Assembly (NCBI GenBank): GCA_001442985.1
Contig: LDYB01000018.1
Coordinates: forward strand, 62,001 to 126,000
Direction of reading: 5' to 3'
From: Armatimonadetes bacterium DC
Lineage (GTDB): Bacteria > Armatimonadota > Fimbriimonadia > Fimbriimonadales > GBS-DC
DNA: 64,000 nucleotides
Shown: positions 1-8,130 of the stretch, in pieces
How positions within the stretch are numbered: the stretch's first letter is position 1
Layout: each line of letters starts with the position of its first letter
Made by a program: the position numbers and the translations under genes
Notes under the pieces: model-generated
Database searches by the model: none
The model's input: the letters and a program-made list of their open reading frames with translations, nothing else
Told to the model about the DNA's origin: nothing

Positions 1-1
1 G

Positions 2-322
2 CTGCAGGGCAAGCACAAGCCCATCTATACCCCCCATATGGATGTGGGCGACCATGTGATTGTGCTGAACGCCGATAAAGTGGTGTTTACAGGGAAAAAG
101 ACACAGGAAGTTCTCTATCATCACACGATGCACCCTGGGGGGCTGCGCGCCTACACCCGCGAGAAGCTGATGACCGAGAAGCCCGAAAAGATGATGCGGC
201 GCGTCATCAGCGGGATGTTGCCCAAAAATAAGCTCCGGGCGCGAATGCTGAAGCGTCTGCGCATCTTCGCGGGCAGCGAGCATGTGCATCAGGCGCAGAA
301 GCCCCAGCCCTACGAGATTTAA
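2..322 (+). CDS. rplM: 50S ribosomal protein L13 (5' end outside window)
   Basis: This is the C-terminal 106 residues of large-subunit protein L13; the start lies before base 1 and the reading frame is open from base 2. The family-typical stretches DHVIVLNADKV, a conserved HTMHPGG-like block and RMLKRLRIFAG are readable. L13 binds 23S rRNA early in 50S assembly. The rpsI gene follows after 13 nt, the usual rplM-rpsI operon order. The only uncertainty is the missing N-terminus. Confidence 0.96.
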   Translation: MQGKHKPIYTPHMDVGDHVIVLNADKVVFTGKKTQEVLYHHTMHPGGLRAYTREKLMTEKPEKMMRRVISGMLPKNKLRARMLKRLRIFAGSEHVHQAQKPQPYEI

Positions 323-335
323 GTGAGGTGACCTT

Positions 336-731
336 ATGGAAGAACCGATTCGCTATTATGCTACAGGGCGTCGGAAGACGGCAAGTGCGCGTGTGTGGCT
401 GATGCCGGGCACGGGCAAAATCACCATCAACGGGCGCGAGGCGTCGGAATATCTGCGGCGGCTCGCGCTGGAGCGCCTCGTGCAGCAGCCCCTGCGCCTG
501 CTCGGTCTGGAAGGGCAGTACGATGTGAAAGCCACCGTGCGCGGGGGTGGCATCTCAGGGCAGGCAGGCGCGATCCGACACGGGATCGCCCGCGCCCTGC
601 TGCAGGTCAACCCTGAGTTCCGCTTGACGCTGAAGCAGGCTGGCTTGCTCACACGCGACGCCCGCGAAAAGGAGCGCAAGAAGTACGGACGCCACGGCGC
701 ACGCCGCGGCTTCCAGTATGTAAAACGCTGA
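336..731 (+). CDS. rpsI: 30S ribosomal protein S9
   Basis: S9 is a 131-residue small-subunit protein whose basic C-terminal tail reaches the P-site tRNA. The N-terminal [14 protein letters not shown] signature, the [19 protein letters not shown] core and the terminal Lys-Arg pair are present. The length is normal. A GTGAGGTG Shine-Dalgarno-like stretch precedes the ATG. It sits 13 nt after rplM and 6 nt before purD, so purD is probably cotranscribed with the ribosomal genes. Confidence 0.97.
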   Translation: MEEPIRYYATGRRKTASARVWLMPGTGKITINGREASEYLRRLALERLVQQPLRLLGLEGQYDVKATVRGGGISGQAGAIRHGIARALLQVNPEFRLTLKQAGLLTRDAREKERKKYGRHGARRGFQYVKR

Positions 732-737
732 AGCCCT

Positions 738-2006
738 ATGCGAATTGCGCTGGTGGGCAGTGGCGGACGCGAGCATGCGCTGGCGTGGCGCATCGCGCAA
801 AGTCCGCACTGCTCCCAGCTGTTCGCCCTGCCCGGCAACGGCGGTATCGCCCAGATTGCCGAATGTGTGCCCCTTGCCCCCAGAGCCATCCCTGAAATCG
901 TGCAGTTTGCCAGAGACCAGCGCGTGGAGCTGGTCGTGGTGGGACCTGAGTCGCCGCTGATTGCGGGGCTGGCGGACGCTTTGGCGGAGGCAGGCATCCC
1001 GTGCTTTGGACCGCGCCGCGCCGCCGCGATGCTGGAAGGTAGCAAAGCGTTCGCCAAGCAACTGATGGCGCAGGCGGGCGTGCCCACGGCACCGTTTGCG
1101 GTGTTTGACCAGCCTGAAGAGGCAAGAGCCTACCTGCGTCAGCATTTCGCCGCCCAGCCTATGGTGGTCAAGGCAGACGGCGAGGCGCTGGGCAAAGGAG
1201 TCTTCGTGTGTGAAACGCTCGCCGATGCGCTGGACGCCGTGGAGTTCCTCATGGAACAGCGCGGGCTGGGCGAGGCAGGCGCGCGTGTGGTGATCGAGCA
1301 ACGCCTTTACGGGCGCGAGCTTTCCTTGCTCTGCTTCACCGACAGCACGCACGCTGAGCCGATGCCCCCCGTGCGCGACTATAAACGCGCGTTTGACGGC
1401 AACCGCGGTCCCAACACGGGCGGGATGGGCTGCTACACACCGCCCCCCGACGCCACGCCCGACATCCTGCAAAAAGCCTACGAGCAAATCGTCCTCCCCA
1501 CGCTGCGCACGATGGCGGAACGCGGCACTCCCTATCAGGGGGTGCTGTATGCAGGGCTGATGATCAGCGACGGTCAGCCTTACACGCTGGAGTTCAACTG
1601 CCGTTTCGGCGACCCCGAAACCCAGACGCTGATGCCCCTGCTGGAAAGCGACCTCGTGGAGGTGATGCTGGCGAGTATTGAGGGACGCCTGCGCGAAGCG
1701 CGCCCCCAGTTCGCCTCACGGTGCGCCGTGTGTGTGGTGCTGGCTTCGGGCGGCTATCCGGGGTCATATCGCACAGGCTTCCCGATAGAGGGGCTTGAAA
1801 CCGTTGCCCAGATGCCCGATGTGGTGCTGTTCCACGCGGGCACGGCGTTCGAATCGGGGCGCTATCTCACGGCGGGCGGGCGCGTGCTGAATGTGGTCGG
1901 ACTGGGCGAAACCATTGAACAAGCACGCCAGCGTGCCTACGAAGCGGTCGCCCAGATTCACTTTGAGGGCATGCACTACCGCACTGATATTGCGCTGAAC
2001 GCCTAA
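738..2006 (+). CDS. purD: phosphoribosylamine--glycine ligase (GARS)
   Basis: PurD joins glycine to phosphoribosylamine using ATP, the second step of de novo purine synthesis. The 422-residue length fits the family. Visible signatures are the N-terminal VGSGGREHALAWRI, the ATP-grasp loop KADGEALGKGVFV, GPNTGGMGCYTP and the metal-binding FNCRFGDPETQ. Its 3' end overlaps the convergent exonuclease gene by 4 nt. No other purine genes are nearby, so its place behind rpsI probably reflects constitutive expression. Confidence 0.96.
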   Translation: MRIALVGSGGREHALAWRIAQSPHCSQLFALPGNGGIAQIAECVPLAPRAIPEIVQFARDQRVELVVVGPESPLIAGLADALAEAGIPCFGPRRAAAMLEGSKAFAKQLMAQAGVPTAPFAVFDQPEEARAYLRQHFAAQPMVVKADGEALGKGVFVCETLADALDAVEFLMEQRGLGEAGARVVIEQRLYGRELSLLCFTDSTHAEPMPPVRDYKRAFDGNRGPNTGGMGCYTPPPDATPDILQKAYEQIVLPTLRTMAERGTPYQGVLYAGLMISDGQPYTLEFNCRFGDPETQTLMPLLESDLVEVMLASIEGRLREARPQFASRCAVCVVLASGGYPGSYRTGFPIEGLETVAQMPDVVLFHAGTAFESGRYLTAGGRVLNVVGLGETIEQARQRAYEAVAQIHFEGMHYRTDIALNA

Positions 2007-2752
2007 AGCGCCGTCGCCTGACGCCAGAGCCGCTCGCGCAGGCGCGTGTAAGCCAGATTCGCCAGAGGCTTCAAGTTCACAATATCTTCCCGATTGTAGC
2101 GCAACAGCGTCTCCAGCGCGCTGTGATGCCCCAGCCGATAGGCTTTCCAGAGGCGAATCGCGTCCATGCCGTCCATACCCTCTAAATCGGGGTCGCGCAC
2201 CAAGCCAAGTGTCTCCTCGATGCGCTTCAAGCCACCACGCAACCCCACGCGCCGTAAAGTCGGACACAAATCCAGATGCAGCTGGTCAAACGCCAGGGCA
2301 GGGAACTGGCGGTTAATCATCGGCAGGTCAAAGTGGAGACCGTTGAAAGTCACCAGCATAGAAAACTCGCGAATAAACTCAGGGAACTCGTCCAGATTGT
2401 CTCCCTGCACGAACTGGTAGACCTCTTCGCCGTCGTAGACGCCGATCACGGTGATGGTGTTTGCGCCGTCGGTTTCGATGTCTAAGAAGGCGGTTTCGTG
2501 GCGGTACTCTTCGTAGGCGCGCCAGTGTTCGCGCAGGGGCAGTCGGGTGGCGAAGTAGGGGTAATCCCCCTGTTCGAAGGCTTCTATGGAGCGCTCCACA
2601 CCCGCAATCAGCGCACTGCGGTATGGCTCCGACACGCGCCAGCGGTCGGGCGTTTCCAGCAGCGTTTCCCAGTCGCTTGCGCCCTGACGCCAGAGCGACA
2701 CCTCTATCTCCTGCGTAATGCCCGGAATGTGAATGTAGGTCTGCACCAGCAC
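2003..2752 (-). CDS. RNase H-fold DEDD exonuclease (YprB-type)
   Basis: This 249-residue protein matches the RNase_H_2/YprB group of 3'-5' exonucleases. The metal-binding acidic motifs are visible: DIE at residues 91-93, FNGLHFD ending at Asp142, and YNREDIVNL with Asp223. The latter gives the DEDDy pattern. No helicase or polymerase domain is attached, unlike some relatives. The start is GTG; a second GTG two codons later is also possible. A TACACT -10-like box lies 9 nt upstream. The substrate cannot be told from sequence. Confidence 0.82.
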   Translation of the reverse strand: MLVQTYIHIPGITQEIEVSLWRQGASDWETLLETPDRWRVSEPYRSALIAGVERSIEAFEQGDYPYFATRLPLREHWRAYEEYRHETAFLDIETDGANTITVIGVYDGEEVYQFVQGDNLDEFPEFIREFSMLVTFNGLHFDLPMINRQFPALAFDQLHLDLCPTLRRVGLRGGLKRIEETLGLVRDPDLEGMDGMDAIRLWKAYRLGHHSALETLLRYNREDIVNLKPLANLAYTRLRERLWRQATAL

Positions 2753-2895
2753 GGCGCTATAAGTGTACCTGAAGATTTGGCGCTATGGCGGGGTTTGATT
2801 CCCCTGCGGATCCGCCGGTAAGGGGACAGCGGGCGCGTTCAAAATGGAGAGCATTCCCCGCATTTTTACTCCGGGATGCCCCCTCCTCAAGGTCT

Positions 2896-3020
2896 TAAAG
2901 GGGTAGGTTTTTTTGAGAAGGACGCCGGCTTATGCGCTCCCGAAGCATGTGGGGGAACGCCTCCCCCTTGACGGCTGAAGCCGTTCCTATAAGACGAAGC
3001 CGACCTGCGTCGGCTGAAGT
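2896..3020 (+). repeat. partial copy A of the foldback repeat family
   Basis: This holds the left arm of the dispersed element seen complete at 4836-5069. It includes the terminal motif AAAGGGGTAGGTTTTT, the GGACGCCGNCTTATGCGCTC block and the GACGGCTGAAGCCGTTCC hairpin arm, ending in GACCTGCGTCGGCT. The right arm and right terminal repeat are missing. The rest of the 2753-3062 gap holds no gene; a short hairpin at 3045-3061 closes it. Confidence 0.75.
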
Positions 3021-3044
3021 CGCACGCGCATCCTACGCGTAGAC

Positions 3045-3061
3045 AGGGGCAGGATGCCCCT
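3045..3061 (-). terminator. possible hairpin terminator of the FG-GAP gene
   Basis: AGGGGCA-GGA-TGCCCCT forms a 7-bp stem directly after the stop codon of the minus-strand FG-GAP gene. There is no clear T-run after it, so it may be a weak terminator or an mRNA 3' stabiliser. Confidence 0.4.
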
Positions 3062-3062
3062 G

Positions 3063-4676
3063 CTACGGAGAGCCAGCTCGGCTGGTGGTTGACTGGTTCT
3101 GGATGGCGACGGCTTCCACAAGTCCGTCATGATAAACCAGAATCAGCTGGGGCTGACCGTTCAGCCGCGCGGGCAGCACGGCGACCACCCGCCCCCGATA
3201 AGACACCTGCGCTCCCTGCCAGCGATTGGCGCGGTACTGCATGAGCCAAACGCCTTCGTTGCTGAAGCCCGCGCCTAACACAATCTCGCCTGCGCCATCG
3301 CCATCGTAATCGCCCGCCCACAGAATCTCCCGGTCTTTCAACACCAGCATGTTCCACCGGGATGGGTCGGTTGAGGCTGGCTCCGAGAAACCTGCCAATA
3401 CACTGTATACATTTCGCGCGGCTCTGCCTGCCAGTGTACGGAGGAGAGACTCTTTCTGTCCCGTCCGTGTGTATGCCACGCCGTTGGGGAACCCCACCAC
3501 ACTCGAAGAAAGATTGCTCAGCGCTTCAGGAAGCGCAATGGTGAACGAATTTTGCTGGAACTGTCCGTTCTCGAAGCGCACCACATGCCATGTTTGATTC
3601 GCTCTGGTCTGTCCTGTGAAGTCCGCTATGATAACCTCGGTTCTGCCGTCGCGGTCGATATCCTTGAGCCAGAGATGGGCTGTTAGTCCGACAGGCGCAT
3701 TCCATGAGGCAAGGTGTCGAAAAGCGCCTTCTCTCACCTGATAGAGGGTCAACCGCAGCGGTGGCGTAGCAGAGGGAGGGAGGGGAGTATGCTCCACCAC
3801 CAGCACCTCGCTGCCTGGCTGTCCGTCCATTTCCAGCAGGATTGGCTCGCCGTTCCCGATGGGGAGCCGCTGCTTCGTGCGTGAGGTTTCTAAACGACGC
3901 GGCATAGCAGGGACGATGCGTTCGGGTTTGCCATCGCCATCGAGGTCGGGGAACGAACTCGGTTCAATCGGGGTGCCGCTGCTTCGCAAGTAGGCGAACG
4001 CTCCCAGTCCCACCCCGGTAAGGAACGGAAGCGCGGCGTGGCTTGTGGGCGGCTTTGTGGTGATAGAGCGCAGTTGCCATCGCCCGCTGGCGTCCAGCTC
4101 CAGCCATGCATAGCGTCCCGATTGAGTCATCAGGAGGGCGTCGTCGATTCGCCCGTCCATGTCGAGGTCGCTCCAGGCGGCATCGCGTATCTGCTCCGTT
4201 TGGAGCGGTGGGATTGGACGTATTTGCCAGCGTTCGCCTGCGCGTGTCAGCAGGGCGATTTGCCCCGTTTTCACATTCCAGCCGATCAGCTCGCGTGGGA
4301 GGGGCAGATTGCCTTGCTGGAAGTGGGGGATGGGTTTCTTCAAATCTGTGTGAGAGACCGAGGGCGAGAGCACAAAGAGCGGCATTCGTTCTGGCTCTCC
4401 ACGCAGGTTGTGCCAGAGGGCGCTGTGTGGCATGCCCCCTTTCCGCCAGTCCACATAGAGCGCGATCACTTCGGGTTCGCCGTTGCTGTCCAGATCGCTC
4501 AAACAGCTGGCTTGCACATCGAGCGCCTCTCTGGGCACAGTTGGGAATCTGCCCAGCGACTGGCGCTGGATGGTGAGCGGCTCGTATGGCGGCGGTGTGT
4601 AAAACTGCCAGAGCCAAAACACTACCCCCAGTAGAACCACAATCGCTGCGACAATCCAGAGTGCGCTTTTACGCAT
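3063..4676 (-). CDS. membrane-anchored FG-GAP/VCBS repeat protein
   Basis: This 537-residue protein begins with one N-terminal membrane segment (SALWIVAAIVVLLGVVFWLW), followed by an extracytoplasmic region. That region carries repeated Asp-rich FG-GAP/VCBS-type calcium-loop motifs such as SDLDSNGEPEV, SDLDMDGRIDD, PDLDGDGKPER, KDIDRDGRTEV and GDYDGDGAGEI. Such repeats usually fold as beta-propellers with adhesive or scaffolding roles. The start at 4676 is chosen because the membrane segment begins there; the open frame extends further upstream only through non-coding repeat DNA. No enzymatic domain is seen and the ligand is unknown. Confidence 0.8.
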   Translation of the reverse strand: MRKSALWIVAAIVVLLGVVFWLWQFYTPPPYEPLTIQRQSLGRFPTVPREALDVQASCLSDLDSNGEPEVIALYVDWRKGGMPHSALWHNLRGEPERMPLFVLSPSVSHTDLKKPIPHFQQGNLPLPRELIGWNVKTGQIALLTRAGERWQIRPIPPLQTEQIRDAAWSDLDMDGRIDDALLMTQSGRYAWLELDASGRWQLRSITTKPPTSHAALPFLTGVGLGAFAYLRSSGTPIEPSSFPDLDGDGKPERIVPAMPRRLETSRTKQRLPIGNGEPILLEMDGQPGSEVLVVEHTPLPPSATPPLRLTLYQVREGAFRHLASWNAPVGLTAHLWLKDIDRDGRTEVIIADFTGQTRANQTWHVVRFENGQFQQNSFTIALPEALSNLSSSVVGFPNGVAYTRTGQKESLLRTLAGRAARNVYSVLAGFSEPASTDPSRWNMLVLKDREILWAGDYDGDGAGEIVLGAGFSNEGVWLMQYRANRWQGAQVSYRGRVVAVLPARLNGQPQLILVYHDGLVEAVAIQNQSTTSRAGSP

Positions 4677-4756
4677 ACTCCATCGCCCACCCTTCTCATT
4701 ACGGCACGCTCCGTGATTTTCCTCTCGGGGAAACTTGCGCCCACTTGCCTCGAACC

Positions 4757-4834
4757 TCTGGGCAGCGGGCTGGTGTTCGTCGCATTCCGCAAGCATCGCA
4801 AAGCATAGATCTCTGGATGTAGGGGTGGGGCTGC
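4757..4834 (+). pseudogene. 3' remnant of a third tandem PEP-CTERM gene
   Basis: About 46 nt ending at the stop codon (4762-4807) are almost identical to the last codons of the PEP-CTERM gene at 5272-6015 (matching 5971-6015), apart from a 2-nt insertion. The similarity continues past the stop (CTCTG...GGGG..GGGGCTGCC). The rest of the gene is gone. This looks like the tail of a decayed paralog, cut off by the FG-GAP gene on its left and by a MITE insertion on its right. Confidence 0.75.
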
Positions 4835-4835
4835 C

Positions 4836-5069
4836 CTCAAAGGGGTAGGTTTTTTGAGAGGGACGCCGTCTTATGCGCTCCTGAAGTTGGGGAACGCCTC
4901 CGCCGTGACGGCGGAAGCCGTTCCTATGAAACGAAGCCGACCTGCGTCGGCTCAGCCCCCCAACCCCCATAAACAGGGGGCTATAGCCAGCGGAGGCTGG
5001 CTTTGTTTATGAGGAACGGCTTTAGCCGTCGGGTTTTCAGGCAGGGCACGAAAAACCTACCCCTTTGAG
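4836..5069. mobile_element. complete foldback MITE-like element (copy B)
   Basis: The ends are a perfect 20-bp inverted repeat, CCTCAAAGGGGTAGGTTTTT at 4835-4854 and its complement at 5051-5070. Two inner arms (GACGGCGGAAGCCGTTCCT and its imperfect complement near 5012-5031) make the whole element foldback. The flanks 4825-4835 and 5070-5080 are an 11-bp direct repeat (GTGGGGCTGCC / GTGGGGCTACC, one mismatch), consistent with a target duplication. The paralogous sequence at 6028-6062 shows the same site without the insert. The element encodes no protein, so it would need a transposase supplied in trans. Confidence 0.85.
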
Positions 5070-5131
5070 GTGGGGCTACCCCACCCCTTTCTCTAAAACC
5101 CGTATGGTTGCAGGACTCATCCCCCATGCTC

Positions 5132-5147
5132 TGGCACAGAAGTTGCC
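5132..5147 (+). promoter_or_regulatory. sigma-54 (-24/-12) promoter of PEP-CTERM gene 1
   Basis: TGGCACAGAAGTTGCC matches the RpoN consensus TGGCAC-N5-TTGCW in its GG and GC elements, with exact spacing. It lies in the leader, about 125 nt before the ATG at 5272. The same site is conserved in the duplicated leader at 6095-6110. Confidence 0.75.
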
Positions 5148-5271
5148 TTCAGCGATAATGTCAATCCAAAAAGGCTTGAAGACCTGTCCGGTTTCGGCGG
5201 GTTTTTGAGTCTTTATAAGACGAAAGTGCTCCTCAAGAAGGAGCGCGAAAATCTGGTTAGGAGGTAGTACC

Positions 5272-6015
5272 ATGCAGACGCGATTGAATGTGCTGAACGG
5301 CTTGGCTCGCACGACTGTTCGTGCGTTTGCTGTCCGAACGCTTCCTCTGGCGAAGCGCGTTGTAGTTCCCGGCTCTCTCGCCTTGACCCTGATGATGTCC
5401 ACTCCCACCCATGCAAACACGACCCTGTTTAACAACGACGCACTGACTCAGGTGGGTACAGTCACGCTGACCGTAACGAGTGTCTCGCCTGGTGCAACCG
5501 TGCAGGTCACATTCAGCTCCTCCCCCTTTCCCACCCTCGCTGGCTTGTTCAACTTCTCCAGTACACCTTCTTTGCCCGAGAACGAGGCATTTTGCGTGGA
5601 GTTAGACCGTTTCATCTCGCTCAATCAATCCTATACATACGAGGTCTGGTCAGCGAGCGGGCGCGTGGGCGCGCTTCTTGCTCTCAAAAGCAGCTTTCTT
5701 ACCGGAGCAGACCTGAATAATAAAGCTGCCGCTTTCCAGATTGCCATGTGGGAGATTGCCTACGACCACGCACTGGGCAATCCAGATGACCTGAATGCTG
5801 GAGTGTTCCAATACAACGCGGATCCTATCATCGTCGGCTATGCGAATTCCCTGCTGACAGCAACAGCGAACCAGACCGCTGCCTACTTCTTCCTGCGCGG
5901 TCAGGGGCAAACTGAACCGCAGAACCTCGCGACGATTGTTCCCGAGCCCGCTTCGTTGCTGGCGCTGGGTGCAGGGCTGGTGTTCGTCGCATTCCGCAAG
6001 CATCGCAAAGCATAG
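5272..6015 (+). CDS. PEP-CTERM sorting-domain secreted protein 1
   Basis: This is a 247-residue exported protein. A long signal region (about residues 1-49) ends in THANTTLF. The mature part is beta-rich and low in charge. The C-terminus has the PEP-CTERM tripartite signal: VPEPASL, a hydrophobic stretch and the basic end RKHRKA. Such tails direct sorting and cleavage by exosortase in PEP-CTERM systems; no exosortase lies in this window. A clear GGAGG ribosome site precedes the ATG. It is one of two tandem genes with homologous leaders and sigma-54 promoters. The ligand or structural role is unknown. Confidence 0.82.
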   Translation: MQTRLNVLNGLARTTVRAFAVRTLPLAKRVVVPGSLALTLMMSTPTHANTTLFNNDALTQVGTVTLTVTSVSPGATVQVTFSSSPFPTLAGLFNFSSTPSLPENEAFCVELDRFISLNQSYTYEVWSASGRVGALLALKSSFLTGADLNNKAAAFQIAMWEIAYDHALGNPDDLNAGVFQYNADPIIVGYANSLLTATANQTAAYFFLRGQGQTEPQNLATIVPEPASLLALGAGLVFVAFRKHRKA

Positions 6016-6094
6016 ACCTCTGAACACAGGGGCGGGGGCTGCCCTGCCCCTTTCTCCAAAACCCGTATGATTGCCGAACCGCACTGCCGACCTC

Positions 6095-6110
6095 TGGCAC
6101 AGAAGTTGCT
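6095..6110 (+). promoter_or_regulatory. sigma-54 (-24/-12) promoter of PEP-CTERM gene 2
   Basis: TGGCACAGAAGTTGCT fits the RpoN consensus, including the final TTGCT. It lies about 118 nt before the ATG at 6228, in a leader clearly homologous to 5085-5271. Conservation of this block in otherwise diverged leaders supports function. Confidence 0.76.
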
Positions 6111-6227
6111 TTCAGAGGCAATATCAGCCAGAAAATGCCCAAAAAGGCTCGGAGACCTGTCCGCTTTTGAGGGGTTTTTGAGTCTATATAGGGTGAAAAC
6201 CAATCTCCAAACGATGGAGGTAACCAA

Positions 6228-7103
6228 ATGATGATGCGATACAAGGGCTTGGTGATTGCATGCATAGCGTTGCTGGTAGCGAATGCCAGCGCACAGACAG
6301 TGTACTCGCAAAATCCTGCTCCGGGCGACCTGTTCACCAATCCGGGTTCCACCAATCAGGGTCAGAGCTTCGGGCACCCCAACTGGGTCTACAACAACAC
6401 GCGGGGTGGTGGCAGCGTCGGCATCCGCACTAACTACCCGCGCAACGGCAACGGCTCGGTCTACTTCAACAGCCCCAGCAACACGGGCAAGGCGGATATC
6501 GAGTATTTCGCGGATCCCGTGAACGCAGGTGGGAACTATGTGCCCAACCCCTTTAATCCAGCCTCTAATCTTGGCAATCTCGCGGATCTCACTTCGCTCA
6601 GCTACGAGTGGTATCGAGATGGCGGCTCCACCGTGCCCGGGCATCTCCATCCTGTGCTGCGGCTGGGGATTTTGCGGCTCAATTCGGATAACACCTTCGC
6701 GCTGGGTTACCTGACCTTTGAGCGCGTCTACAATGGATTTGGCGCTGCGCCGACGAACTCGTGGCAGTTCGACGACATCATCGCGAACAACTACAAACTC
6801 TGGGCAACCGCCTCGCTGGGCTTCGGCGACCCGAATGTCAACATCAACAATGTGCTGAAGACCATTCCCGACTGGATTGCGGCGGCAAGCGCTGTGGGCG
6901 CCCAGCTGTTTGTGGTTTCGGTCAACGCGGGCATCGGCTCTGGCTGGAATGGGCAGTTCACAGGCGCTGTCGACAACATCACCTTCGGCTTCAGTGGCAG
7001 CTCCAACACTTACAACTTCGAGGTTGTGCCTGAACCCGCCAGCCTGACGGCGATTGGCTTCGGCTTGGCAAGCCTGCTGACGCTGCGCCGGCGCAAGCGC
7101 TAA
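6228..7103 (+). CDS. PEP-CTERM sorting-domain secreted protein 2
   Basis: This 291-residue secreted protein has a short classical signal peptide (about residues 1-23, ending NASAQ). The mature domain is rich in Asn, Gly and aromatic residues. The PEP-CTERM tail runs VPEPASLTAIGFGLASLL followed by TLRRRKR. The body does not resemble protein 1, although the leaders are homologous, so promoter and leader seem to have been duplicated with a different coding body. A GGAGG site lies 7 nt before the ATG. A hairpin at 7138-7172 ends the unit. The specific function is unknown. Confidence 0.85.
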   Translation: MMMRYKGLVIACIALLVANASAQTVYSQNPAPGDLFTNPGSTNQGQSFGHPNWVYNNTRGGGSVGIRTNYPRNGNGSVYFNSPSNTGKADIEYFADPVNAGGNYVPNPFNPASNLGNLADLTSLSYEWYRDGGSTVPGHLHPVLRLGILRLNSDNTFALGYLTFERVYNGFGAAPTNSWQFDDIIANNYKLWATASLGFGDPNVNINNVLKTIPDWIAAASAVGAQLFVVSVNAGIGSGWNGQFTGAVDNITFGFSGSSNTYNFEVVPEPASLTAIGFGLASLLTLRRRKR

Positions 7104-7137
7104 CGCTTCGGAACGCTCTCGCTTGCCCTCCCGTCTC

Positions 7138-7172
7138 GTTGCCCCCTTTCCAGAGCAGGAAAGGGGGGCAAC
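7138..7172. terminator. bidirectional hairpin terminator
   Basis: GTTGCCCCCTTTCC and its near-perfect complement, separated by 6 nt, form a 14-bp stem between the converging PEP-CTERM 2 and ftsY genes. No long T-run is present on either side. Confidence 0.6.
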
Positions 7173-7216
7173 TGCTTTCGCCTGTGAGACTCGCTGGCGC
7201 AAGAGAGGGCGGAGTG

Positions 7217-8113
7217 CTACCTTTCCTCTTCAGGGATAGCAATCAGCCCTTCAATAAAAGCGTCGGGATCAAACGGTTCCAGGCAGTCGGCTTTCTCGCC
7301 TGTGCCGATGAGTTTGACGGGGATGCCCAGCTGCTGGCGAATGGTCAGTATTGCGCCGCCGCGGCTGGTGCTGTCCAGTTTGGTGAGAATAATCCCTGTG
7401 ATGGGCAAAGCGCGCGCGAACTCTTCCGCCTGACGGATGGCGTTCTGCCCCGCCACGGCGTCCAGCACCAGCAGTACTTCGTCCGCAGGGCGTCCCAGTG
7501 CCTTCTCGGTAACGCGATAAATCTTTTTAAGCTCCTCCATCAGGCGTGCGGCGGTGTGCTGGCGTCCTGCGGTGTCGGCAAGCACATAGTTGTAGCCGCG
7601 CGCTCGCGCCGCCTGAATCGCATCAAACACCACGGCGGAAGGATCGGCGCCCTCTTTGTGTTTAATCACTTCTGTGCCGAGGCGGTCTGCCCAGATTTGC
7701 AGCTGGTCAATCGCGGCGGCGCGAAAGGTATCGCCTGCCGCCAGCAGCACGCGCTTGCCCCGCTGCTGGAGCCAGTAGCCCACTTTGGCGATGCTGGTGG
7801 TCTTGCCCACGCCGTTAACCCCCACGAACAGATAGACCGTGGGTGGGGTGGGGTTTTCGTTCAGGGGCGCAGGCTCGCCCAGCCACTCTTTGAGGATGCT
7901 TCGCAGGCACGCTTTGACATCCTCCACTTCTCGCAGGCGTTGCGCACGCGCCTCCTCTCGCAGTCGCTCCAGCAGGGTCTCCACCGCGTGCACATTCACA
8001 TCGGCGGCAATCAGCGTCTCTTCCAGCTCTTCCAGAAGCGCCTCGTCCACACCGCGTCGGGTGAACGCCTGCCCCACGCGCTTGAGCCAGTCCTTGAAAA
8101 TCCCCAGTCGCAT
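7217..8113 (-). CDS. ftsY: signal recognition particle receptor FtsY
   Basis: FtsY is the SRP receptor GTPase that docks ribosome-SRP complexes at the membrane. The 298 residues cover the N domain and the G domain only, without the long acidic N-terminal A domain of E. coli. The G1 motif [21 protein letters not shown] and [10 protein letters not shown] are visible. The ATG at 8113 has no ribosome site, but a TAGACT -10-like box lies 6 nt upstream. It is 17 nt downstream of upp on the same strand. Confidence 0.94.
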   Translation of the reverse strand: MRLGIFKDWLKRVGQAFTRRGVDEALLEELEETLIAADVNVHAVETLLERLREEARAQRLREVEDVKACLRSILKEWLGEPAPLNENPTPPTVYLFVGVNGVGKTTSIAKVGYWLQQRGKRVLLAAGDTFRAAAIDQLQIWADRLGTEVIKHKEGADPSAVVFDAIQAARARGYNYVLADTAGRQHTAARLMEELKKIYRVTEKALGRPADEVLLVLDAVAGQNAIRQAEEFARALPITGIILTKLDSTSRGGAILTIRQQLGIPVKLIGTGEKADCLEPFDPDAFIEGLIAIPEEER

Positions 8114-8119
8114 AGCATG

Positions 8120-8125
8120 AGTCTA
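8120..8125 (-). promoter_or_regulatory. -10 box for leaderless ftsY transcript
   Basis: TAGACT ends 6 nt before the ftsY ATG. The spacing puts the transcription start at or next to the start codon, matching the pattern seen at several other genes here. Confidence 0.45.
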
Positions 8126-8130
8126 CCTGT

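Noticed and set aside
4677-4970. N-terminal extension of the FG-GAP protein by 98 residues
   Set aside because: The extension is the reverse complement of the PEP-CTERM fossil and the MITE; the membrane anchor begins at 4676.
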